Source of the DNA: an uncultured Paracoccaceae bacterium
GTDB lineage: Bacteria; Pseudomonadota; Alphaproteobacteria; Rhodobacterales; Rhodobacteraceae
NCBI GenBank assembly: GCA_947488605.1
Contig: CANKZJ010000003.1
Span: forward strand, 372,001 to 436,000
Direction of reading: 5' to 3'
DNA length: 64,000 nt
Shown here: positions 9,450 through 18,816 of the stretch, in pieces
Position numbering within the stretch: position 1 is the stretch's first letter
How the letters are laid out: every line of letters starts with the position of its first letter
Position numbers and translations under genes: made by a program
Notes under the pieces: model-generated
Database searches by the model: none
Told to the model about the DNA's origin: nothing
The model's input: only the letters and a program-made list of their open reading frames with translations

Positions 9450-10127
9450 ATGGACGAATTTGAACAAGAACCATTTATAGACGCAGTGTTACAGGAAAAC
9501 CCTGAACCAAGATGTCCGGTGTTATTACTATTGGATACCTCTTACTCAATGAATGGCGCACCGATCTCGGAACTTAATGAAGGATTGGCAACGCTTCGCG
9601 AAGAGTTGTTATCAGACTCACTGGCGGCAAAACGTGTTGAATTGGCGATGGTGACTTTTGGGCCAGTTGAGACCCGCAATGAGTTCGCAACAGTTGATAA
9701 CTTCTACCCAGAAACTTTGGAAGTTGGCGGCGCTACCCCGATGGGTGAAGCAATCTTATCCGGCTTGGAAATGCTTCGTGCGAGAAAAGATCACATCCGC
9801 TCGAACGGCCTTAAGATATTCCGACCTTGGGTCTTTCTGATTACTGACGGCGCGCCAACCGACAGTTGGGACGAAGCAAAACGCCGCGTTCACGAAGGCG
9901 AAGAACGCAAAGAATTCATGTTCTACGCAGTAGGTGTGGAACAAGCGGATATGGGTGTACTTGGGCAGATTGCTACTCGACAACCCCTCAAACTCAAAGG
10001 ACTAGCCTTCAAGGAACTGTTCCAGTGGCTGTCCAGTTCGCTAAGTGCTGTTTCGCAGTCAAACCCCGGTGATACCGTTCCACTTGCAAACCCCACGGCC
10101 CCCGATGGTTGGGCTGTAGCGGAATAG
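9450..10127 (+). CDS. TerY-like vWA-domain protein of a TerY-P triad
   Basis: 225 residues, almost entirely one von Willebrand A domain. The metal-ion-dependent adhesion site is complete: DTSYS at residues 29-33, the threonine in GGATPMGE, and the aspartate in [10 protein letters not shown]. It is cytosolic, with no signal peptide. ATG 9450 is chosen for its GAGG site; a GTG at 9441 is in frame. It is followed 4 nt later by a PP2C phosphatase and then a kinase. This is the order of the TerY-P triad, a predicted phospho-signalling module of tellurite/stress and conflict systems. The binding partner is unknown. Confidence 0.88.
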   Translation: MDEFEQEPFIDAVLQENPEPRCPVLLLLDTSYSMNGAPISELNEGLATLREELLSDSLAAKRVELAMVTFGPVETRNEFATVDNFYPETLEVGGATPMGEAILSGLEMLRARKDHIRSNGLKIFRPWVFLITDGAPTDSWDEAKRRVHEGEERKEFMFYAVGVEQADMGVLGQIATRQPLKLKGLAFKELFQWLSSSLSAVSQSNPGDTVPLANPTAPDGWAVAE

Positions 10128-10131
10128 CGTC

Positions 10132-10878
10132 GTGGCGTGGCGGTGGGCGGCTGCGTCCGAGATTGGCACGTCTCACATACGGAATGGCGATCGGTTGCAA
10201 GATGCTTATGCCGTTTCGGTTATGCGGGACGATTGTATTTTTGCCATTGTTTCAGATGGCGCGGGAAGTGCTGAATTCGGCGCTTACGGCGCATGGCTTG
10301 TTTGCCGCACGTTAACAGTCCTTTTCCGCTGTTGGTTTCGTGACAATTCAAATTTGCCAAGCAACGAAGTGCTTTCTGATTGGATTGACGAAATTCGCGA
10401 CCGTGTTGCTGCGATTTCCGAAAAAAAAGAAAGCACACCCCGCCAATTTGCTTCGACACTGGCGCTTGTAGTTTCAACACCTGACGAAACGCTGGCCATG
10501 CATGTCGGTGATAGCGCAGTCGTCGGACGTTGCGGCGAAGAATGGGAAGTCCTCTGTTGGCCCGAAAATGGCGAATACGCGTCGACGACATACTTTGTGA
10601 CGGATGATCCTGAACCCCGTCTCAATATCGCACGGTACCCGAGCAAGCATGACGCTTTCGCGTTGTTCTCGGACGGCGTTGGCGATTTGGCACTATCTCA
10701 TTCAGAGCAGACGGCATCCCCTCAGTTCTTCAACCCAATGCTACGGCCTGTAGACAACGCGCCGAACGCGGGACGATTGCCAGAGTTATCGGCGAAGCTG
10801 CGGACCTATCTTGCCGGTCCTGCGATTTGTGAACGAACCGATGATGACAAGACGCTCATCCTTATTTCCGGGGGCTGA
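10132..10878 (+). CDS. PP2C-family protein phosphatase of the TerY-P triad
   Basis: 248 residues with the metal-binding aspartate motifs of PP2C enzymes in order: GDRLQDAYAV, SDGAGSAEFG, HVGDSAVVGR, SDGVGDLAL, and a terminal TDDDKTLI. It is cytosolic and predicted to remove phosphates placed by the kinase encoded 2 nt downstream. The start is GTG 10132, 4 nt after the vWA stop. The compact operon with matching vWA and kinase genes is what supports the triad role. Confidence 0.87.
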   Translation: MAWRWAAASEIGTSHIRNGDRLQDAYAVSVMRDDCIFAIVSDGAGSAEFGAYGAWLVCRTLTVLFRCWFRDNSNLPSNEVLSDWIDEIRDRVAAISEKKESTPRQFASTLALVVSTPDETLAMHVGDSAVVGRCGEEWEVLCWPENGEYASTTYFVTDDPEPRLNIARYPSKHDAFALFSDGVGDLALSHSEQTASPQFFNPMLRPVDNAPNAGRLPELSAKLRTYLAGPAICERTDDDKTLILISGG

Positions 10879-10880
10879 AC

Positions 10881-13031
10881 GTGCAAGACATCGTCATCGG
10901 GAAGGAACATGTTTCCGTTGCTGAACTGATTGATAAGGGCGGCGAAGGCGAAGTCTATGCAATCAAGGGACGGTCCGCCCAAGTAGTTAAGCTATATTAC
11001 GCCAAACTTCGCTTAAAACGGGAAGACAAAGTCCGGGCGATGGTGGGCGAAGGCCTTGCCGTCAAGACTGAACTGATCGCCTATCCTGGTGAAATTGTCA
11101 CGGACCGCAGCGGGAACTTTCTTGGCTTTGCCATGCGACGTGTGTCCGGCTGTAGGCCATTGCATGAGCTATACAGCCCCAAGTCGCGGATGCGCCATTT
11201 TCCCAAGGCGGACTATCGTTTCTTGATCCATGCCGCTGTGAACGTCGCGCGTGCCGTTGGAAAGGTGCACCAGACGGGATGTGTAATCGGTGATTTGAAC
11301 CATTCCGGAATTCTTGTTGCACCGGATGCAACCGTTGCCTTGATTGATGCTGATAGCTTTCAGTTCCGCTTAAACGGTACGTCCTACCCCTGCGTTGTTG
11401 GCGTGCCGGATTTCACGCCGCCAGAGCTTCACGGTAAGAACTTAGCAACTGTAGAGCGCACGATTGCTCATGACAGTTTCGGCCTAGCTGTCGCGGTCTT
11501 TCATTTGCTCTTCATGGGCAAGCACCCATACGCCGGAATCCGCAAAGGTCCCGAAACCTCAATGGGCGAAGATATTGCCCAAAACCTGTTCGCTTATTCC
11601 TTGCAGCGAAGTGCGCAAACACAATCCAAACCACCACCCGGCGCACTGACACTAGATCTGTTTCCAGAAGTTATGTCCAAGACGTTCGAAGCGGCTTTCG
11701 GACTAACACCGGGCGCGCGTCCAAGCGCGCTTGATTGGATACATGCCTTGTCGAAGCTGGAAAGCTCGCTAAGCCACTGTACAAAAGTTAAGACGCACTA
11801 CTACCCAAGTGCCGCCAAGGGCTGCGTCTGGTGCAAGCTGACGGCTAAGAGCGGTCTGGATATGTTCCCGGACCTGTCGGCGGTAATACCCAACATTCCG
11901 ACCGATGCGCGAGGCACAGAACAGGCCATTCGTGAGATAATGGCTTTCCGCTTCCCAGTAGCTGGTGATTTGCTTCCAACGGTTACGGTTCGCGGTGCCA
12001 GTTCTGCGCTGAACGAAGCCAAGAGCGGCAAGCATGGGCAAACGTTTTTGGGCTTGCTCATGATGGGCGGCGCGGTCGCCGGATTCATTTTCGCCGCGCC
12101 GGTGTTCTACATCTGGATTGGACTCGCAATCTGGGGGTGGTCCACATTCTCAGACCGAGAAGTCTCGCCCGGCCCATTTTTGCAGGCCTTTCGAGATTCC
12201 GATGAACGGGTACAGCGCGAGTTAAATACGTTTGTGCAGCGTAATGGCCTGACTGAGGCGGTTAGGGTTCGCGGCGATCTAGATGCCACCATTGCCGCCT
12301 ACAAAGGCCATAACGACGCGCTTGCCCGTGAGGTGATGATACTCAAATCTAACAGGGAGTCGCGTCAGCGACAGGCCTATCTTGATCGGTTCTCTGTACG
12401 GCGCGCGAACATTTCTGGTATCGGTCAAGCCAAGACCGCGACGTTGATTTCATTCGGGATCGAAACCGCAGGTGATGTGAGCCGTTCTGCTGTGAAGCAG
12501 GTCCCCGGATTTGGCGAAGTGATGACCGGAAAGTTGGTCGCATGGCGGCGTTGGCACGAGTCCCAGTTCAAATATGATAGGAATCCCAACGCCCAAGACG
12601 TTGCCCACGAAAGAGCGTTGCGGGGCCGTTTTGCCGCTGAGAAGGCTAAACTGGAATCCACGATCCGCAACGGATTGGGCACTCTTCGCAATGCGCGCGC
12701 GAAACTCGATTCCTTACCCACCCGCGCGAAAAACGATAGGGCGCTTTCCGATGCCCTAGCGACACGTGCACAAGCTGAACGGGACTTGAAGGAATTAGGT
12801 GCATCGGTTCCGGCCTCTACCGTTGCCTTGACCGTAGCGCTGCCACCACGACCTGCACGACAACCGCCCCGAGCGCCGCGCATCGCGAAACCAACTCCGA
12901 CGCGAAGAGCAGGAGCGACTGGTACACCAAGCTGCCCAAGATGTGGGTCCACCATGCGACGGCGTTCTGGGCGTTATGGACAGTTCTGGGGGTGTTCGAG
13001 GTATCCAAAATGCCGAGGGACTCGGAACTAA
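10881..13031 (+). CDS. Ser/Thr kinase with membrane, helix-hairpin-helix and zinc-ribbon regions (TerY-P triad)
   Basis: 716 residues. The kinase domain is N-terminal: glycine loop GGEGEVY near residue 20, candidate lysine in VVKLYY near 37, catalytic GDLNHSGI near 137 and metal-binding DAD near 156. The catalytic loop has GDLN instead of HRD, as in other divergent triad kinases. A hydrophobic stretch at about 385-425 suggests membrane attachment. Then come a coiled region, a helix-hairpin-helix near 515-560 (ISGIGQAKTATL and VPGFG), and a C-terminal topoisomerase-type C4 zinc ribbon (CPRCG...CSRYPKC). GTG start 10881. Confidence 0.87.
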   Translation: MQDIVIGKEHVSVAELIDKGGEGEVYAIKGRSAQVVKLYYAKLRLKREDKVRAMVGEGLAVKTELIAYPGEIVTDRSGNFLGFAMRRVSGCRPLHELYSPKSRMRHFPKADYRFLIHAAVNVARAVGKVHQTGCVIGDLNHSGILVAPDATVALIDADSFQFRLNGTSYPCVVGVPDFTPPELHGKNLATVERTIAHDSFGLAVAVFHLLFMGKHPYAGIRKGPETSMGEDIAQNLFAYSLQRSAQTQSKPPPGALTLDLFPEVMSKTFEAAFGLTPGARPSALDWIHALSKLESSLSHCTKVKTHYYPSAAKGCVWCKLTAKSGLDMFPDLSAVIPNIPTDARGTEQAIREIMAFRFPVAGDLLPTVTVRGASSALNEAKSGKHGQTFLGLLMMGGAVAGFIFAAPVFYIWIGLAIWGWSTFSDREVSPGPFLQAFRDSDERVQRELNTFVQRNGLTEAVRVRGDLDATIAAYKGHNDALAREVMILKSNRESRQRQAYLDRFSVRRANISGIGQAKTATLISFGIETAGDVSRSAVKQVPGFGEVMTGKLVAWRRWHESQFKYDRNPNAQDVAHERALRGRFAAEKAKLESTIRNGLGTLRNARAKLDSLPTRAKNDRALSDALATRAQAERDLKELGASVPASTVALTVALPPRPARQPPRAPRIAKPTPTRRAGATGTPSCPRCGSTMRRRSGRYGQFWGCSRYPKCRGTRN

Positions 13032-13168
13032 CAAATAGAGACTCGAATTACTTTTGCTGTTGCTATGGAAGAACACATGCGCGCGTACTGCACGTTTTTT
13101 TGGGTGTTTGTGTGATTGCTGAGATAAGGACGAGCAACGATCGTTAGATCTGCTCTAGTCGGCTGATG

Positions 13169-13561
13169 TTATCCATAATGCCACTCGATAATCGAGTCGT
13201 GCAGCATCCAAGGAGACGGTGCGCCAAGTTCATGCTCTGCCTTTCCAGTCAACGTTAAAGTACACCATTCTTCTTCGTCTGCATGCCAAGTCCCCAAAAC
13301 CTCCCCGTCTACTGTTAGCACGTCACCTTCGCAGTCGTTTGTGAAATACTGAGTCAGGATTATGCCGCCGCGGACAATGCCGCCAGCATCAATGTAAGCG
13401 GCGATTGATTTGAAATTCTCTTGTACGGCTGCGAGGGTGTTGCCTGAAAACCTGCCTTGCTCATAACCTTTGTACTTCAAAGTCCCATGGTACAGATTTG
13501 ACGCATCATCGGTGTCTATGTCGCAGGTTAAATCACCATGGGTTTCGGTGGTCAAAAGCAT
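13169..13561 (-). CDS. Small protein of unknown family, copy A
   Basis: 130 residues, soluble, acidic, with no signal peptide. It is about 62% identical by eye over its whole length to the protein at 18817. Shared blocks are YKGYEQGRFSG, YIDAGGIVR and PSPWMLHD. I do not recognise the family. It is the third gene of a minus-strand operon, 18 nt after the nuclease-like gene, with a GAGGG ribosome site. Conserved tryptophans and the recurrence beside a second effector-like gene suggest a binding or immunity/adaptor role; that is inference. Confidence 0.7.
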   Translation of the reverse strand: MLLTTETHGDLTCDIDTDDASNLYHGTLKYKGYEQGRFSGNTLAAVQENFKSIAAYIDAGGIVRGGIILTQYFTNDCEGDVLTVDGEVLGTWHADEEEWCTLTLTGKAEHELGAPSPWMLHDSIIEWHYG

Positions 13562-13579
13562 TCAGTCACCCTCTCTAAT

Positions 13580-14743
13580 TTAGGCTGGGTATAACCCCCA
13601 TGAATAGATGCTGTGAGCGCCATCATCCATTATTTTGTCGAGCGACACGCCGTGCGCCGTTGAATAGCGCACCAGCGCTGTAAGCCCAGCAGGCAAGGCA
13701 TACTTAAGACCAAGTTGCGGACCTAAATCGCAAACGCCACCATCGTAGTATGAGGGCGTAAAATCGGGGCAGCGTTCCAGAAACTTAGCTTTGTCAGTCT
13801 CATCCATATCAATGTAACCAACGATTTTGGGGTGACTTTCCACCCGGATCTTCACGGTTAGGCCACCTGAGACCACTCTTGGTCCGTTTATGGCGAGCGG
13901 GATCAGCCTTCGTATGGTGTCCGCCGTTTCGGGCCAACAATCATGGGAAAACCAGGGGGACCGAACAACTTTATCAACCAGCAGGAGTTTTGCAGCAATT
14001 TCAGCGCGCCGTACTTTAGGTTGGTATACCTCCAACACCTTGCGAAGTTCGGATCGTTGGGTCCGGTCTTTAGGATTCAACGTACCAGTGGCTTCGATTG
14101 CTGCGATCATCGCCGTGGTTCGCCGTTCTTCCAAGCGATCTATCTGGAGGATGGCATTTGGATCATTTTTCAGCCCCCAACTTGCTTCGGAACAAAACAA
14201 TGACAATTCTTGGTCACTGAGGGTAATGTTCAGATCATTATCGAGCGGCAAGCGAAAAATCGTCGGCTTCGGCAGGGCTCGTTGCTCAAGTGACATGAAA
14301 AACTCAGGATAGTGTTTGTGTACAACCCACTGATGGTCGACAAGCATGCGCAGTAGATCATCCCACCCGTGGTAAAAAACTTCGAATTGACCGGTCGCTT
14401 TATGTTGTTCGGTGATTTTCTGGGCATGGCTTACAAGTTTTGCATCATGCGGCGCTGTGGTGATTACCACCAACTCATTCAACGCCGGCGTAAAATTCTT
14501 TGCGCGTTCAACCTCCGTATCAATGATTTTTGCGTCACATTGCTTGACTGCCTTGCATTGGACTCCGATCACACGATCTTTGTCCCGAATAACGACATCC
14601 ACGCCGTGCTGGGCTTGCCCTTTGCGGCCATAAAGAGTTGCTGATCCATCGGTGTGCCGGCTACCCCATAAATCCAACCCAAATATCTCAAACTGCTTAT
14701 CATCCGAGAACTCTGGGAGTGTTTTGCCTTTGTAGCTGCTCAT
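13580..14743 (-). CDS. Mrr/PD-(D/E)xK-type restriction endonuclease-like protein
   Basis: 387 residues. The N-terminal domain (about 15-150) carries the signature G-x-GQAQHGVDV followed by GVQCK, i.e. the D...QxK form of the PD-(D/E)xK nuclease core seen in Mrr-like and STAND-associated defence nucleases. The C-terminal half is unrecognised and may be a sensor or specificity part. It sits in an operon behind a membrane protein (22-nt gap) and before small protein A (18-nt gap). Likely a DNA-degrading effector of a defence operon. Confidence 0.75.
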   Translation of the reverse strand: MSSYKGKTLPEFSDDKQFEIFGLDLWGSRHTDGSATLYGRKGQAQHGVDVVIRDKDRVIGVQCKAVKQCDAKIIDTEVERAKNFTPALNELVVITTAPHDAKLVSHAQKITEQHKATGQFEVFYHGWDDLLRMLVDHQWVVHKHYPEFFMSLEQRALPKPTIFRLPLDNDLNITLSDQELSLFCSEASWGLKNDPNAILQIDRLEERRTTAMIAAIEATGTLNPKDRTQRSELRKVLEVYQPKVRRAEIAAKLLLVDKVVRSPWFSHDCWPETADTIRRLIPLAINGPRVVSGGLTVKIRVESHPKIVGYIDMDETDKAKFLERCPDFTPSYYDGGVCDLGPQLGLKYALPAGLTALVRYSTAHGVSLDKIMDDGAHSIYSWGLYPA

Positions 14744-14765
14744 CTAAACGCCTTCCTAGTCAACA

Positions 14766-15362
14766 TTACTCGCGACATTCGATACCACCTTCCCAAGGAA
14801 CATCCTGGCGCGGAAAGCGGCTTGGTCTTCGGACTGGGCTGTAGGTAATCAATCTGGGAATCTCGACCATTAGTTCCCGAGCCAAAACGAGTAGTTCTTC
14901 CCTGCTTCCGTTGCTGATGTACAAAAATGTCTGTTGAAAGAATTTTGATGAAGTGTTCCGGTTGAAGCGAGGCGGCCGAATGAACGAAATCTTCATCCAA
15001 TATAGTACCAAAACCGCAATGATTGCCGCTATGACGAAATTCACTGTGTTTGGGTTGATGAAAGAGGGGAATTTGACGCTGTACATCACGAATGCTTCTA
15101 CGGTGAAAGTCACGATTGCAGAACCGACGAGTGTTACAAAGAACAGCCGACGAAACGGGAGAACAGCGGTGGCCTGCCGAAATTGATATTTGGGCGCTGA
15201 CCGCGTGAAGACGGCGACCGAAAAAGCAATAATCCCAAGGAATCCGCTGGTATCGAGCACCGGCAAATACTCATCTCTGGGAACTGAATGGAGACCCTCG
15301 ATCCACCATTCGCCCAAGGCTGACCACCAACCTCTTAACTCATTGAAAATTGATTCCTGCAA
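14766..15362 (-). CDS. Membrane protein of unknown function, first gene of the nuclease operon
   Basis: 198 residues with about three membrane helices in the first two-thirds (around LGIIAFSVAVF, LFFVTLVGSAIVTF and FVIAAIIAVLVLYW) and a basic cytosolic tail rich in arginine. No known family recognised. It starts a tight minus-strand operon with the Mrr-like nuclease and small protein A, so it may anchor the system at the membrane or act as a second effector. Divergent from the DUF4236 gene. Confidence 0.6.
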   Translation of the reverse strand: MQESIFNELRGWWSALGEWWIEGLHSVPRDEYLPVLDTSGFLGIIAFSVAVFTRSAPKYQFRQATAVLPFRRLFFVTLVGSAIVTFTVEAFVMYSVKFPSFINPNTVNFVIAAIIAVLVLYWMKISFIRPPRFNRNTSSKFFQQTFLYISNGSREELLVLARELMVEIPRLITYSPVRRPSRFPRQDVPWEGGIECRE

Positions 15363-15577
15363 ATACCGACCTTAACAATATCTCATATGTCCCCAGCAGC
15401 TTAGCGATTTTTGAGTTTGGTTTCCATGTAGGAAGTTAGGCCTCGTATCGTACCAGCCCTACCGTAAGTACCTGAGGATCGAAATACTCCAGCGTGTAAG
15501 GACCTACGACAACTCGCTTGAACTATAATGTTGACGCGTTAGCCTGTATCCAGATGCAAAAAGTCAATGGTGAGTCA

Positions 15578-16894
15578 ATGGTTCTTAGATTTCGACGTAG
15601 TGTGAAGATTGCTCCTGGCGTCCGATTGAATATGTCCAAGTCAGGCCCTTCACTATCTGTGGGTGGTCGAGGAGCTACAGCAAATTTTTCGAAACGTGGG
15701 ACACGAACCACTGTTGGCATACCGGGAACCGGTTTGTCGTACACCAGCAGTTCCCGCTCTTCTAACCGTACCAGTCAGCGCCAATTGGAACGTGAGGAAA
15801 AGCAGCGCCGGCGCATTGATGCAATGGCCCGTGTCAAAGTTAGCATCGATGATAGTGGCGTACTGACTTGCCTGGATGGCGACGGTCTACCACTCAAAGG
15901 TCGAGAACTCTCAATGATGTGGGAACAGCAAGGCGAAGCGATCCGCACTCTGCTCATCAACGCCGCGGATCAAATCAACGGCGATGTAGATTTGCTTGGC
16001 AACATCCACCTCGACGCTCCACATCCCTCCCAAACGCGCTTGCTGGCCACAGAAGCGTTTCCGGAGACCGAGCCCACGAGGCCCAGTCCGGCGAAAAAAC
16101 CACCAGAACCCACCGTTCGTTTGCCCGATCAACCAGGTTTTATCTCCCGGTTGTTCGGAGGCAGTGGCCGTCACGAACGCAAAGTTTCCCAACTTAAGAA
16201 CAAGCATGCACTTGCTGTCGATTCTTGGCGGGCCCGATGCGCTACAATCGACGCGGAGAGCGCGCGATCTATAGCATCCTGGAAAGCTGCGCATGCGGAG
16301 TGGATCGAACAACGGGATGCATTTGCTCACCGAAGTGAAATCGCCGATACCGAGCATCGGGGGAAACTCGCGGTAGATGCGGACTATTCAGCAGACATAT
16401 TAACAGAGGCCGTTCAATCACTCGAATGGCCAAGGGAAACGCTGATCTCGTTTCAACTTGATCTATCTGGAAAAAATGTCTGGTTAGATGTCGATTTGCC
16501 AGAAATTGAGGACCTGCCGCAGCGCGTCGCTACCATGGCCGCCTCTGGCAAAAAACTGAACGTGAAAGCCAAGCCGCAGAAAACGCTACGGATGGAGTAT
16601 GCTCGTCATGTTCATGGTATCGCGCTACGGATCGCAGCTACGGCTGCTGCCGTTCTGCCCTGGGCTGAAACGATCCAACTGTCGGGTTTTTCCCAGAGGC
16701 TCGATAAGGCGACTGGGGTAATCAATGATGACTACCTATTTTCGGTGGTGTTTACCCGAGCTGGCCTAGAAAAGATCAACTTTGAGGCACTCGATGCCGT
16801 CGATCCTATCGAAGCAGTTACGGCGTTTGAACATCGGCGCAAATTGTCAGCCACTTGTGTATTCAAAGCCATCCAACCTTTTTCCCCAGATTAG
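15578..16894 (+). CDS. DUF4236 domain-containing protein
   Basis: 438 residues. The N-terminal 55 or so form a DUF4236 domain (RFRRSVKIAPGVRLNMSKSG..., then TTVGIPGTGLSYTS), usually found at the start of phage- or conflict-associated proteins. A long C-terminal region follows, with an alternating charged, probably coiled middle and an unrecognised final domain. The start is ATG 15578 (MVLRFRR), because the domain begins there. It is alone on the plus strand amid minus-strand genes; 16895-17158 after it holds no gene I can support. Function unknown. Confidence 0.7.
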   Translation: MVLRFRRSVKIAPGVRLNMSKSGPSLSVGGRGATANFSKRGTRTTVGIPGTGLSYTSSSRSSNRTSQRQLEREEKQRRRIDAMARVKVSIDDSGVLTCLDGDGLPLKGRELSMMWEQQGEAIRTLLINAADQINGDVDLLGNIHLDAPHPSQTRLLATEAFPETEPTRPSPAKKPPEPTVRLPDQPGFISRLFGGSGRHERKVSQLKNKHALAVDSWRARCATIDAESARSIASWKAAHAEWIEQRDAFAHRSEIADTEHRGKLAVDADYSADILTEAVQSLEWPRETLISFQLDLSGKNVWLDVDLPEIEDLPQRVATMAASGKKLNVKAKPQKTLRMEYARHVHGIALRIAATAAAVLPWAETIQLSGFSQRLDKATGVINDDYLFSVVFTRAGLEKINFEALDAVDPIEAVTAFEHRRKLSATCVFKAIQPFSPD

Positions 16895-17158
16895 AATACT
16901 GCTGATCCATTGCACGAATTTCGAATGGTCGATATGCGTAGGAGTATCACATTGAGTAGACGCCGCAGGGAGATCAGTGTCCAATGTGGACCGAAGTAGA
17001 GAATTCGGTTTTGTCCCTCAAGGCGCTAGGTCCCCTAACAACAGGCTTTGCAACTGTTGTGAATGTCGGCAATCGCAGGCTGTAACGGCAGCACTTATAA
17101 GGTGCGCTTAAGGTCGGTTTGGGCCAAGTAAAATTTAAAGAATCGATGCGAAAGAGCG

Positions 17159-17560
17159 TTAGGTTTGTGCCGTCCTCAATACTTCTTCGATTTGGCGAAC
17201 CGTAAGATCAATTTGCTTTGGCATGACCCTACAGGTACCTTCCCAGCGATCTAATTCTGCCACCACGCGAGCGTTTGCGCCTTTCTTACCCAGCAGATCG
17301 CGGTTCGTTGCCACCATCTCGCTTATTTGTTCATTCTGCTCTGCCATTTCGACAAGTGGACCGACGGCTTGATCTGGCGACACACCCACTTCTTCTGCAA
17401 GCTTGGCGAGGCGTTGGATTTCATAATTCAGCTGGACACCAGCCTCCAAACAAATGCTTTCGACGTTTGCCAAGTGAGAGGATGCACTCGCATAACGATC
17501 GGATGACCTGTGACTCTGCGATTGCCCCATGCCAATAAGTGCCAACAGTGTATCAATCAT
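17159..17560 (-). CDS. Hypothetical protein, helical
   Basis: 133 residues, soluble and largely helical (LEAGVQLNYEIQRLAKLAEEVG and a long charged stretch), with no recognised domain. It begins MIDTLLALIGMG. It lies 285 nt downstream of the protease gene on the same strand, so it may or may not be cotranscribed. The spacer 17561-17845 holds no supported gene. Confidence 0.5.
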   Translation of the reverse strand: MIDTLLALIGMGQSQSHRSSDRYASASSHLANVESICLEAGVQLNYEIQRLAKLAEEVGVSPDQAVGPLVEMAEQNEQISEMVATNRDLLGKKGANARVVAELDRWEGTCRVMPKQIDLTVRQIEEVLRTAQT

Positions 17561-17845
17561 GCTATTGCTAACCCTCGCGTGTTCTCAGAGGCTAATTTGA
17601 AGCACTATACAAGTATTTCGGCAATGTCTGCTTTGTTGTTCTGCTGCGCAGCTAAAGCAGAGGCTCCTGAACGGCCGCAATGGGCCGATCTCTTCATGCA
17701 ACCTTGTCCTGCGACGCCGCTTGTCGCATTTGCTGCCGATGGCAGAAGTGACGCCATAGTAAAAATCTCTGCGCTGCATCGAATAACCACTCTTTGGGTT
17801 GTACTAGTCTAAAGCCGGAACTTCACATTCGGCGCAGTGTGCGCC

Positions 17846-18748
17846 TTAACTCAAAAAAGTGCGCAAAGCGTTCTGTAAGTCTGGCAACCTGCCAAGCCAG
17901 CTTGCTAAGCCCAATCCAGCAAATCCGCTGCTGGCTTCTATCGACCTACTGACGATACCGATTACCTTACCATTTTCATTGATGACTGGACCACCACTCA
18001 TGCCGCTCGGCCAATGCGCTTCAACTTCAAAAGCTGGCGTTGTGTTGGTTCTGTCACGTCCGTCCGGATATAGATTTACAATACGACCGTATGATGCATA
18101 CAAACCTTCCACGAGCGTCACATTTAATCTCGATCTAGGCGATGAAAGAGCTGAAATCTCTGGAAACCCAAGAGCTACAACACGGTCTCCCACCTTCGGC
18201 GGTTCATCCAGTCCGGCGGGTAATGTGTGAAGCTCATTTTTTAATGGTTGTGTCTTTAAAACGCACACATCCGCAAAGTCCACATCCAGCTCACCCCTAA
18301 GTTCTTTCATTGGATCACCACCATCACGTGTTGGCGTTTTACTTTCAGTGATCATAGGCAAGTCTTCGTCAGGAATATTGTGGGTTCCGAAAACGGCACC
18401 CATACCCAAAAACGCCTGAAGGCCAAATTCTGCTGGTACTTCGTAGTCCGCAGATGGACCAACAGCTGACATCAGGACAGCCTGATCTCGAAGATGAGAA
18501 ATCACATGATCGGCAGTGTAAAGGATACCTCTATCGTCAACACCGAAAGCTGTGCCCAGCCCATTCACAATGCTTCGCTCGTTAGTATACAACAACGGCA
18601 CCACCGCCTTGCGGATGTTGAATGGATCATCAACTAAGAAGAATTGCCGGTCAGGATCGCCGTTATCACGCGACCTAATGGTCCAGTCTGTTCTAAAATC
18701 AGATTTCGCTTGGTGCGTCCGAACAATGATCCAAGGATTTTTGCGCAA
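17846..18748 (-). CDS. Trypsin-like serine protease
   Basis: 300 residues with a chymotrypsin-fold protease core. The triad is readable as H81 in LYTADHV, D160 in DFADVCVLK and S251 in GMSGGPVINENGKVIGIVS. There is no signal peptide, so it is probably cytosolic, unlike the periplasmic Deg proteases, and there is no PDZ domain. Cytosolic trypsin-like proteases occur as effectors in bacterial conflict systems. The small-protein copy B lies 68 nt upstream on the same strand, suggesting an operon. Confidence 0.85.
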   Translation of the reverse strand: MRKNPWIIVRTHQAKSDFRTDWTIRSRDNGDPDRQFFLVDDPFNIRKAVVPLLYTNERSIVNGLGTAFGVDDRGILYTADHVISHLRDQAVLMSAVGPSADYEVPAEFGLQAFLGMGAVFGTHNIPDEDLPMITESKTPTRDGGDPMKELRGELDVDFADVCVLKTQPLKNELHTLPAGLDEPPKVGDRVVALGFPEISALSSPRSRLNVTLVEGLYASYGRIVNLYPDGRDRTNTTPAFEVEAHWPSGMSGGPVINENGKVIGIVSRSIEASSGFAGLGLASWLGRLPDLQNALRTFLS

Positions 18749-18816
18749 CTCTATGACCCTATCAAGTCGGTAAACGATTAGCTTTTTATGATGCTTTGCT
18801 AATCAGGCTCAATTGT

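Noticed and set aside
17510-17812. A 100-codon open frame on the plus strand in the gap after the protease gene.
   Set aside because: It runs antisense into the 17159 gene, has no ribosome site and no recognisable domain.
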